This document shows, in pieces, positions 14,301 through 26,300 of a DNA stretch of 64,000 bases (positions are counted from its first letter, which is position 1; every line of letters starts with the position of its first letter). The DNA is from Trileptium ribeirensis (taxonomy: Eukaryota > Nematoda > Enoplea > Enoplida > Thoracostomopsidae), in contig JASANE010016129.1 of NCBI GenBank assembly GCA_030248225.1, positions 16,529-80,528 of the forward strand. The letters are read 5' to 3'. The translations under genes were made by a program, and so were the position numbers. The notes beneath the pieces were generated by a model. It did not search any database and was not told the origin of the DNA. It saw nothing but the letters and a program-made list of their open reading frames with translations.

Positions 14301-17300
14301 AATGAGTTGATTTTGCGCCGAAATGCAACTATCAAAGGACTGTGTACGATTTACAGCAAGTAACATATTCGCTACTAAGCTTGAGCAAATCAGATCGGCC
14401 CCCCGTTCCATGTCATATACAACCTTTTATATTGGTTAAATTAGAAAAAATGCTTGTGGATAAAAATGTGCTGGTGGTGTCAATGCAAGTATGCTACATA
14501 CCATGCCATCATAAACGATTCTGAGTTTTACACGAAATTAATGCTTTTTTATAAAATGTTATGTAAATATATATTTCCGTTGTGATTTTGAAATAACAGA
14601 GTACTATAATACAAAAATGGGCATAACATTAAAATAACTTAAAATAACTAAAAATTATATATTAAATTGGGAGAAGAGGAGTGTCTTTATGGCGTGTAAT
14701 GGTTAGGTAGTTCAAACAAATATAGGTTCCTATTAAGCAACTTCGACTAATCCATAATATTATACTGTACTATTTCATATTTAGCAGTGACCAGATCCCT
14801 GAAAGCTGAGCGGAGGGCGTCCACCTGTTCCGCTCACGTTGGACCTTTAGTTAGTCTTTTGCTCATAGGGTTAAGCCTTTCACGTCAACTTGTGCATACC
14901 AATGTTATTCCTATCGCTGTTTATTTCAGGTTAACTGGGGTGTTGGTGCGCTGGCAAAAGCAGTCTATGCCCGTATGTTTCATTGGTTGATCAAGCGATG
15001 CAACAAAACGCTGGATGCAAAGAATCTCGAACGCAGCTATTTTATCGGTGTCCTGGATATTGCTGGCTTTGAAATTTTTGATGTAAATGAGTTTTTTGAT
15101 GATTTTAGCTATTAGAAAAGAAGATCATGTATTTTCTTGGAACGTATAACAACATTAAAGGATTTGAAGCAGAAAGGCATAGAGTTTCCATGATTCTAGT
15201 GTTCGGGCAGTATAATACCTAAAGTGTCGATTGGCTGGAGTGAATAACCTCATGAATTACCAACTGCTTCACGTTCACGGTTTAACAGTTAACACGTCTA
15301 CTGCCACGCTGAAGGCCCTACGCTCGATTTCCAATGTATTCGTGCTTTAGCAAGCGTGATATAACAAGCGATGAATATAACTTATATTTGGTGAACCCGA
15401 CATGATACCCGCGCAGATCAGTCTATGTGAACAGTTAAAAGCCCAAATGTGACGAATCTGGAGCTGGGTTGCGTGATAGCCACGCAATATGATTATGACC
15501 GTCAGCGAAACGTCAATTTGCTAGCTAGAATAACATCATAAATAACTAATGGTTTCAAGCACTGAACGGCGTAGCGGTGTATGCAAGTCTGTCGCGGAAG
15601 CTCTTCGATTACTCGTGGGTCCATACTCTATCTTGAAATAGATTTAACCAATAGTAACTATTGTTTTTAATTACTACAATGATTATTATGACGATTATGA
15701 TTTTTATTTCCAATTATTGCATTTCACCTTGAAGTGAACTTTGAAATATGTTTTACTTGGCACTTTTGTGGAAACAGATATTCTTAGCAAATTTGTTACG
15801 TGACTATCGCCAATTTACAGCACTATCGGTTGCTATTAATAACGTTGAGATAGAGAAATGTTGAGAGAAAGAAGAGTATTATCCGACGGATAATTTGGAA
15901 GAAAAAAGTCGGTATTTTTCAGTTCATAGTCTAGTGTGAAAATCATTAATTTTAGCTATGCTCGAGTCCGCTCGTTGAGACAGCTCAGAAAATGTTCAGT
16001 AATTTTTTAAAATTTAAAATATTTTTTTGCGATTTTGTGGCACTAGTAATGGTTACAATAACTTTAAATCATTTTCTTGAACGTCGTAGCGTTTTGCTGA
16101 TCTAAGAATTTATTTACTGGTTTGTGCTCCGGTAATGACTAATTTAGGGGAATGTTATCAAAATTTCGTTTTAGAAGACTGCGATGAGATTTTGGTGGTC
16201 TGACAGATCTCTTTTGCTAGTTAGATTTTCTGAAAAGTTTGGTGTTAGTACTGGCCGTTAAAAAACATTCAATAAATTGATTTTGGAGCCCATCAGCAGT
16301 TACGGTCACTAAATTAATCACGGGTTATATTGGAATCTACGGTTACAGATAGTTCAGTTTAAAAGTGAAGGAGGGTGATAAAATTTGTCCTACAAAAATT
16401 GACAATTACTGGCTGTGACTGCAGCTGCTAAAATACTGTGTGCGTGCAAATTACTCGAGCTCATAAGTTTTTAAATTACTGGGTAATTACTGTGTATTAC
16501 GACCAGTACCCAGTAAATAACTGGATGCATCAAATTTAGCAGCACCCACAATTTTTTCAAATTTGTGGGTTCCGTATAACACCCATAAAATTTATGGGAA
16601 ATTTTTTATCCTCCCCTTCAGTTTTGAGGATAATGATCTAGTAGATGTACCATAACTAGGCATTAAAGGGGAAAATAGGACTAGAATTTTCGGTAAAATG
16701 AAACCTTAAAATTATATATATGGGTTAAAAGCTAGATATATAAAGTAGTTAAGTTGACATGTGGCATTATATATACCTTTGTTTGTTCTCTTTTCTTCAT
16801 TCGCTGCGCATTGGTGTTACAAAATTGGTCATATTATGAGCCTATCTGGTATTAACTTCTGATATTTAGGGTTTTGTGTTTATTCAGCTCTATTTTCTCA
16901 TTATATGTAGCCACGATAGTTTTATTATTTCTAAGTAAATCGTCAGGCAAAAACCTTTGACTTTGTGAATATAGCTGCCCTATTTACATTACCAATTTAG
17001 CAGTTATCTCCATGGTTGGTGTTCTTTAAATTACAGTCGGGATATTTTTATCCGCGAGTAATTTTTATCCTGTCCTTACTCTTACCCTCAGGTTTCGCAT
17101 TTTTAAATTGAAGTAGCGATAAGAGTGAAAAATTACCCGAGACTATTTTTACTCAACAGTAAAATATTTATTCTCCAATAGGCTTGTTTTACCCGCGACC
17201 AATTTTTTACATGCGAGTAATATTTGTTACCAGTGGGTAATTCTGCCCTACCTGCGGGTAATTATTTTTATCTGCGGGAATTTTGCCTTATGTACCTGCA

Positions 17301-20300
17301 GGTAATTTTTTACCTGCGAGTAATTTCGTACTACCTGCAGGTAGCTTTGCCTGGTGGTAATACGCTATCTGGTCACCAAAAGAATAGCTAACTTTTGGTA
17401 CATATGGTAATTTTGGGTCTCCGAACACGATTATAACAGCTAATTGCATGCTAGACCTACAGATAACCAAGCATAACACCTAGCATTATATAAACAATTA
17501 TTGTAAGAATTTAATTTCAATCGCCATATGGTGTCATGGCTAAAGAGTCTTTTCACGTGCGCAGCCCACCTTGTATTCTCTCTCAGGACCTTTTTAGTTT
17601 TTCCTTGTTTCGGAAGTACGTTTTCAAACATTTCGTTTTGAGCTTTTCAGTACAATTACAATGCTTGTACACCTGTATTTTCACAGTTCGTGAAATTTGT
17701 TACTAGAACAAACTCATAATCGGAAGCCCCGTCACCAGCGGCGGGTGCACCCCTCCCCCGCAACAAATTCTAATGGGAGGCGAATAGCGCTGCCTTCTTC
17801 CTCCAAATATTCTTGAAAATATTTTAGAAAGTCGACTTGAAAAAAATTTTCCATCCGCCCCAGCCTTCCTTAGCGGATAATTGCGGTGCTACTGCTGACA
17901 TCTACATTATATTTGAGTTATCGATGTATATCCTTTAGAAATATCTTTGCTATCTTCTCTCCTCTTTCTTTTCTTTTCATTGCAGTATTTCCAATGAAAC
18001 ATTTGTGTTAAAATTTTTGTCGTCACAAATGGCAGTCACTGAGCATTGAAAAATGGGCATCCCGAGACCGAGTCAACAAAACTTCTCTTTAAGGTACCCT
18101 GTTTAAATCGCCTCTACAAAACTTCGAAATGGGGACTATGTCCTCTATATGGACCCCTTGAACGTTATTAAGATATCGTAACCCTCTCATGACATCGGAA
18201 CAATGGCAAGACAAAGTCCTGTGCGCGTTCCTGCCTGCTATTACGTGATATTAGAAGGCTTCATCAACAGTTATTTTTGAACTTTTTAAAATTGGATCCT
18301 GTATGGTCGTTTAGTGCCAAATTTAGTTCAAAATTTCATTCAATTCATATTATAAAATAACCACGAGTTGAGTTGTCAACAACAATTATATCTGCCGTAG
18401 TTAGAGGAAACTTACTGCAAACTATTTAATCATGTAAGATACCTACAGTGTTCATATGATTGAGACAGATCTTCCAAAAATACCTAATAAAAATGTTAAA
18501 ACTATCTTTTTAACCAAAAATCAAACCAAATGTCGATAATCGTGCATACATTGACAATTGTAGGACTCATGTTGCAGAATTATTTCACCAATTTATATAT
18601 ATTGGACTTAAAGGTTTTCGGTTATAAACAGAGTCGCAAAGATCTTAAGTTTTTTACATGATATGCAACAAAATAATAGGCAAATAGCACTTTTAAACAA
18701 ACGTAGAACTTCTTATGGCTGATTTACCAATGGCGTACACAGGATTTTGATTGCAGGTGGTCATAACGGGGGCCCACGATATAACTTGCTACATGTTCGT
18801 TGAGTCACTCCCACCTTGATTAATTGTTCCCGAAAATTGTCGAGGAGGAGGGTACGGCCTCATGCTCCCCTCGGAATACGGGTATGTTTTACTGTATAGC
18901 TCCTTGTTACTAATGTCTGATTCTTAAACCTGAAAATCGCACTGTCCCAATATTGTCATGTTTAACAATATAAGGTCACAAATAAGAATTCCATAGAAAA
19001 CATGCGATAATTTTCGAAAGCGGGCTTTAAAAAATATATATAAACAGCGTAATCGGTAATAGTACTTTAAGCCACCCCGTTAAATAGCAAGGTAGGATAA
19101 ATACCTACTGGTATTCTAATAATAAGATAAAAATATAACCCTTCTCATATTTTAGAATACTACAAATAGTACTTCTACCTGCAAGTAAAAAATTCCTACC
19201 CGCAGGAAACTAAATTACTCGCAGTTAAATAAAAATTACCCACAGGTAAAAATTGTCTGCAGGTAGGACAAAATTACCCGCAGGTAATTTTAAATTACTC
19301 GCAGGTTATTTGCAATTGCTTTTAGGCAAAATAGCCTACCTGTGGTTAGCGTATCTCGTTTTAGAATACGATAAACTGTGGGTAGGGATATTTGCCAGTA
19401 AGAGTAGGATAAATTTACTTGCAAGTAGGATAAAATTACAAGCGGGTAGGGTTATCCTCATTTAAGAATGTGCGTAGAATGGGCGCAGATAGAAACCTGG
19501 CATTTACTGGTTGATACGGTTGGATATTTTTTCTTTTAGTTTAACAGTTTCGAACAATTGTGGATTAATTTTGTCAACGAAAAGTTGCAACAATTTTTCA
19601 ATCACCACATGTTCGTGTTGGAACAAGAAGAGTATACTCGCGAGGGAATTCCGTGGACATTCATTGATTTCGGTCTCGATTTGCAATCATGTATTGAGTT
19701 AATCGAAAAGGTTAGTAATGTGAATTGGTTTCTTTTATAATTGGTTAGCTTATCATCTAATTTGTTGTAGTTTCTTTTCTCCTAAACATGTATTTTTTTA
19801 TTAGCCTGTATTGAACTCATCTTTAAAGATTTTGCCTTTACGAAACTTCTTCAGAATAATTGCTCGCTCTGCTACCATGGGAAATTTTACTCAGCTGTAC
19901 GGACATTGCTACCAATCACGATCCATTTTACCTTGTTTTTTATTCCTAGCATCCAATGTAGCTGTGTGTTTTATAGCCAACCTAACTGGTGTCTTTTTGT
20001 TAACAATACAAGAAAGGAGAAAGAGCCGGATTGTTAAGCTTGGATCGGCTTGGCTCTTTATCAGCCATGTATTCCATGGTATGGTACGGCTTTTTCCGGC
20101 TTGCATCGGCTTGACTGTGGCGACCTCAAGTAAGCCTGAGTTTGGCTCCTAAAGGCCGCTAAAGGAAACAAACCTTAAATTTTATGTGACTTTAATAGCC
20201 ATTAATAGTATTGCTTGCGCCTGACGTTGTATACTAGCCACTTTAAATAATTATGTCTTTAGTTTTCGAATTTAGCTTTATAATTGCTGAGACAATTTTT

Positions 20301-23300
20301 TTCATTTACGCTAGGCTTGGCTTTTACAGTCACGAAAGTAGGTTGGACTCAGCTCGGCTTCGGAGAACAACGTAGAGCTTAAATTTTGTCGTCGATAGAA
20401 TAATCCAGTATCCTAGTATCAAAGCGTGAATATAGGTTAAACTTAAACGTTAAAAAATTATTTTATTATTTGGTATTTTTAAGCAACCATGAACTACACG
20501 GTACTTGGATACAAATGGTTAGTTATCTGAATAACTAGCTCAACGTCTGCATAACTAAAACGACATCCTGATATGTTTATAAACAAATACTTAAAATCAT
20601 TTTTTCGTTTTAGCCGCTTGGAATAATTTCAATGCTCGACGAGCAATGTATTGTACCGAAAGCAACCGATACAACGTTTGCTCAAGCGCTGAATGATCAG
20701 CATCTCGGAAAACATCCAAATTTTACAAAACCAAGGCCGCCGAAAGCAAAACAAAGCGAAGCGCACTTTGCAATCGTTCACTATGCCGGAACGGTAATGT
20801 ATTATTGTTTTGTGTGAAAAACGAGATTAACACATTTTTGTGCTGTGTTCACAATTTTATATTGTGTAGGTTGAATGAGAAAGAGTCATGTTAAGAACGA
20901 TTTGTTCGATTACTGTTTAGTTTAAGCGTAAGTTCGATTTCCTGTTTAGTCCTCAAAGCAGCGTAAATTTGTCAAATCCCAGCAATGCTGTTCTGAATTC
21001 GCGAACGATGTAAGCATTACCCGAGATTTGAGCATGAGCTTTTAGGACATTTAAGGGATACGAGATGCATATCATTTGTAAACGCTTCAGTTGCGCACGA
21101 TTCCTGCAAAGCTAAGCAAAACTATCCTAAAACATATAACTATTTCTTTATTGCATTGGCCCGGAATAAAAATACTTGTAATTCATTATTTAGTGTTCAT
21201 TGACAGCAGTCGGTAGTAGAAATCTTTTCACCTACTATTCACATTCGAAAGATCAGCTGTTATCTCCGTTTTTTTCATTTTAGGTACGGTACAACGCTTC
21301 GAATTGGCTCGAAAAGAACAAAGATCCGTTGAACGATTCGGCAGTGAGTTGTCTTAAAACGTCAACAAATAAATTGTTACAAGAAATATGGGCTGATTAT
21401 CAGACACAAGAAGAAGCTGTCGACGCTGTTAAAGCTGGAAGTATGTTAACTGTCTTGTAAGCTAAATTTTGCGTCTTGCCGATAAAAAAGAAACCGATTG
21501 ATATGTTTTCTAATCTTATGAGGCTCGTGTTATCTTGCACCTGAGTTATTACAGTTGTCATATCAATATATCAGATTACAAAACTAATATTCATTATTAA
21601 GTTAGTTACACTGGGTCTTAGTTCTCACGCTATTACGGGCTTGTTTATCGTCAAATGTTTGCTTTCGTCCATGATTACATGTTGTTGAGCGTAATTTTAC
21701 TTTGTTGATTTTGGCAGACAATGCTGTATAATCTCAAGCTTCATTACACTGCTGCACCTGTGTCATAATTGATTTCTTTGTAGATTCAACCACCAGAACC
21801 GGATTATCTATCGGAATTCTGAACACATATAACAGTAAACACACATAAATTCCTGAAGTTTCTTGATAGAGTAAAGTGGGCTGTCACCAAAACAACCTAG
21901 CCGAACTTTAGTATTACGTGTTCTTGCACATCACCAAACTGGTGAAATAGTAGACAGCAGTGACATGTGTTGTAGCCTTTATGCTGTTGTGATATATTTC
22001 TCTTAAGAGCATACAAATTTCAGCCTAGTTGCAAAAAGTATTAAATTTACATTGAAACACAGACTCTCAAATATGGATGCTGTTTCTGACAGAGTAGCTT
22101 TTTCTATAATCATTCAGCAGGTATAAATCAATTTGAATCTTTTGTATTATCATGGATTCCGGCAATGTATAAGTTAAACACTTTAAGGCACATATCTCAA
22201 CATAAGGATGTGATGGAATGTGTCTAATACTAAAGTTCTGCACAATTATTTAAGGTTCTTGAGTGTCTGTATTCCTAACGTTTTAATATTATACAAAACG
22301 TGATTTGCATCGTAAATGTGAACTATGAAACTTCATGCACGGATTATAATTAAGATAAGATTGACATAATGTCTAATCTGTTTAAGCCCCCTGGAGATAC
22401 CAGGATTGGCATAAAATAATAAAGTAAAAGTCGTAAAAACCATCATCGGCTGTTTATTCTGTAAAAACTATGATCGGCTGTATATTCCTTAGTTAAGCAT
22501 CGTCGTGACTTTTAGGTCGGCAGGACTGACCTGAAGTCAACTTGAACTATTAGCCTTTGGTATTTATCGGATGAATTACAACGGTGAAGAAAGATATAGT
22601 ATACCTCTGGGGACATGAAGTCATTATCCCGGTTGAAGTGACATGCTGTGTCACAACAAACCTTGGATATTCTGCTTATGCACTACGAGCCAGTAGATTA
22701 ACATTTTTAAGTTCTTGCAGCAGTAAAAAAATTTTAGCAGGGAGAAATGTTAAACAGGAAAGCAGAAATCAACAGATAGCGACTTAGCAGTTCACGTTCT
22801 TCAAACCAACAGGCTGTAACGCAACCTATATTATGATTCATCTGAAAAGTTTTTCTTCCTTAAAAATATATTTGAAATTTATAACTTCATAATGGGTGTG
22901 TTTAAAGACCCCAGAGTGTAGTAGTTACTGCGATTAACAGCTTGTTTATTTTTAATTTATGCTTATCATGTTGTACAAGGCATAATACTTTAAGACATTT
23001 GTGAGTTGCAATAATTTTGGGACAAATTTTGACCTATTCAGATTCCAGATCGCGAGTGATGGAAGGCCGATTAACTTTAACCGAACAGTGCTAATCTGGC
23101 GTTATTTGAAATATATGGGAGCTTATAAGTTTTAAATTTACTAAATTTCGGTTTATAAAAGGTATTATCGTTTAGTAGAAAAACACGTTATATTTTATGT
23201 TTATTCATATATTTTAATCATACATGCTCATATGGCCTCTCAGAGCCACGGAACCCCCCCTTCCCGGTTGGGGCGATCGCCGATCCCCTCCTCGATTCTG

Positions 23301-26300
23301 CATCCCCTCTGTCCACGCGCCCAAGGTGCGTAAACGCTTAGACCAAAGTAGCCAAAAAAACTGGAAGAATTTGCCAAACATTGGGAGAATTTGGCAAAAA
23401 TAAGAGAAAGCTAGCATGAGGCAAATCAAAAAAAATTTTGTGTCTCCAAATCTTTCTGCAATTTATTCCCCCTGATGACCTCCCGCCCTCGAGAGGCTGA
23501 TAACCTCCCCATCCTCCCTTCCGAAACACCGGCTATCCTCCGTGGCACCTCATATCTTCCCATGAATAATTTTAACATTTGATTATCTGTTAACATTTGG
23601 TTATTATCATTCATTATAATCAATATTCTCAGTTTCCCGCCACGACCATCGCCATAGGGAGTTGTTGTAGAAATATGTAAATGTTTGTTAAAGCCTTCAG
23701 ACTGTGGCATTTTTGTTTCAACTTTTGACAGCCCGCGAATTATGAGTTTGCCCTTTTGGCCCAAAGTGCTACCATGTTCATATCTGATCGCTGGAGCTCA
23801 ACTAACCCATTCAAGACAGCATACTGCAAGATTATCGGTTCCATACAAAAGCGTTTAAAAACGAACAAAACTAGTCGTAGTAACTGATTTCGTTGACAAC
23901 GAAATTATAAAGGCTATTACAACTGATTCATATTCGTAAAAAATTGTAATATTGATATTATACGATTTAATGGTACGCACGTGATGCTAATTGTCTATCG
24001 GTCACGAGGACGTAGGTGATCTCCTCGCAACGCTACCAGTAAAGCCGTAATATGCGGCGACGCTTAATATGCGGTTAGGCTTGCTGATCGGTGTCGCGGC
24101 AGCGTTTAAATTTGACACAGTGCTCCCTGGGATCTTTGCAGAGTAGCAATCGACTCTCAACTCAACCATGAGAAATTGTCAATTCAACTCGGCTAAAAGT
24201 TATTTCTATATATCTCTGAATTCTCATGCGGTTAAGGCAATCAAATAATGGTGCAACGCTGCCATAGTTCTTTATACTGCTGTACCGTACTTTTAAAAAA
24301 TATAAAAATGGTTCGGGTTTAAATAAAAATTCTCAAATACTACTGCAGTGTCAAACATTGTATCTCTTCTCTTTCTACTTAGCGTTTTGTTGAAATATTA
24401 CGGTTTCTTAGCAGAAAACTTATTTGGCTTCGTCAACACGTACTTCCTGCCGGGGTTTAAGTCTTAGGTGTCTAAGGTCCATCGGCTGAGGGGCAGGGTA
24501 GATGGTTCCGGCAGAGGGTGTGAGCGGCAGGGCGGATAGGTAATGTGGGTAGATTCGAAAGTCTTAGAAACTCATAATTTTACCGAAAAACTCTGCTAAA
24601 TTTGCCCAAATTTTATAGAAAGTCTAAAATTTTGCTGAGATTTTGCTAACTAGACTATATTATACCTTTTCAGTGTTTTCAAGGGTTATACTGTTGAGGA
24701 ACTCTATTTCCAAAAATATAGTCTGCTTTATTTGTGTGATTATGTAGCATATGCGCGGCATCAAAAAAGTGTGCATTTAGTTACGGTGTTCGGTATACTA
24801 GATTCGATGATTTGGTTTCTAGAGCACAACCCGAATATTTCAGGCTTTTTCAGAAGTTTAGGTTAGTTTTGGATCAATGTACCCCACTTCCAGAATATAG
24901 TCTGTATTCTGTACTTTGGTTATGTTTTGTATACGCGCTATCAAGGCTGGTCTACTGAATATGTTGCTTTGGCAATCTAGAGATCAGCACACATATTTCA
25001 TGACTTTTCAGAGGTTTTAGCTAGATGTAGGGTCAATGGACCCGATTTCCAGAATATAGTCTATCTTCAGTAGTTTGGTTATGTATAGCGTACAGAACAC
25101 AGGGAATGGTCTATATAAAGTTTTCGGGTGCCCTGTACGAGAAGCTTTGTTATATAGACACTAGCACGAATATTGGATGCGTTGTCAGTTGTTTCCAATG
25201 CGTTTAAGCTGGAACATCGGTGAGCCTGATTTCCCGAAAAAATTATGTCCAGCGTCACTTTGTTATTAATTATTGGTTGTTTTCTGCGCTGTAAGATAAG
25301 CTTCAAATGTTCTAGAGGTTTTTGGGTGGCATATTTACGTCAAACAGAAAGGCAGTTATAGACGATTACACATAATGGCAACTTTTAGATGAAACCACGC
25401 TCGATTTATTTCACCTTTGCTTGCGAGATACTAGGATATGATGGCAGCGAATCACAGTCTCTAATTAGATGGTTGAGAATTGCGGTGCGATTAATAAGTA
25501 TATATTAAACGATGTTGTGGCTGCATCAGAATTGCAGTCATTGTTCTTGGTTTCAGGTGGAGCAAAGAAGAAAGGGAAATCAGGCTCATTTCAAACGGTA
25601 TCGATGATCTACAGAGTACGTTCTATTTCTAGCTCGCTTAATTTGTTTATAACACTTAGAGTCAGAGCTATGGCTTGCTATGTCCAAATCTGCGTTGTTC
25701 CATGCTATTAACTAATTATACAATGCTAGTATCGTATTACAATCTTTTTCTTCATCGAAAAGATTGTAGCGAAATTAAATTTATATAACGGTCTGTTTGA
25801 AAGCGATTTGAAAAATTTCGGAGTCAAGGGTTATTTCAGACACGGCTAAAACCTATTTTCATTTACAAATCTTCTGAAGCAATTATGTGCAACTGTTAAA
25901 AAACTAACTCTCATTTTGAGTTATAATGTTGGTGTGACTGACACCGTTTGTAGTGTATTGTTTTGGCTGCACGGCGACAAAAGTTCCAAATGGCTTGGAC
26001 ATTACAAAGAAATCCTGCATTAAGCATCGTTTCAAAAGGAAAGTTATCCACTCCATATATTTTGTATCACGGCGCTAATTACATTATTTCTCGCATACTG
26101 TCACATTTATATGCAATAGCGTTTATGGCGACGCCGCGATGCGGTAACCAAATTTGTCGTGAGGCGCACTTTTGCACGTGCGTCGTTGTTCGTTCGCTTT
26201 GTAGGGCTTTTTTCTAAATAACTTAGTCCTTACCGTATAAGGATCACCCCAAATAATCCACGTTCAATCCGCCGCTGCGGCAAATGTTTCTCCAACAATT

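Larger units (their letters stand above)
11998..14929. other. intron 7, repeats and orphan reading frames
   Basis: Holds a dispersed repeat (12968-13090), a tandem duplication (13508-13965) and a second short duplication (13970-14131). A 153-codon frame at 13031-13492 and its antisense 75-codon frame give no recognisable protein. The frame begins inside the repeat, so it is probably chance. Confidence 0.6.
15083..19539. other. intron 8, longest head intron, inverted minisatellite pair
   Basis: 4.46 kb. Two minisatellite blocks in opposite orientation (17030-17355 and 19178-19455) enclose about 1.8 kb with no recognisable gene. The remainder is AT-rich. No alternative copy of exon 8 or 9 was found in it. 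Confidence 0.65.
21441..25556. other. intron 11, repeats and GC-rich islands
   Basis: 4.1 kb. It contains short inverted arms GAACTTTAGTATTA/TAATACTAAAGTTC (about 21903 and 22226), a 29-bp duplication (22431-22490), GC-rich islands (23225-23560 and 24465-24660) and a tandem array (24655-25325). No gene recognised; minus-strand frames at 23214-23764 lie in the GC-rich island and look like chance. Confidence 0.6.

Noticed and set aside
15083..19539. Alternative versions of the switch II, relay or converter exons
   Set aside because: I looked in introns 8, 9, 11, 14 and 15 for a second relay or converter exon, as in insect Mhc; none was seen, so no alternative exon is claimed there.
23214..23764. 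Three overlapping minus-strand frames
   Set aside because: All lie over a GC-rich island and AT text of the same repeat family; no domain seen.
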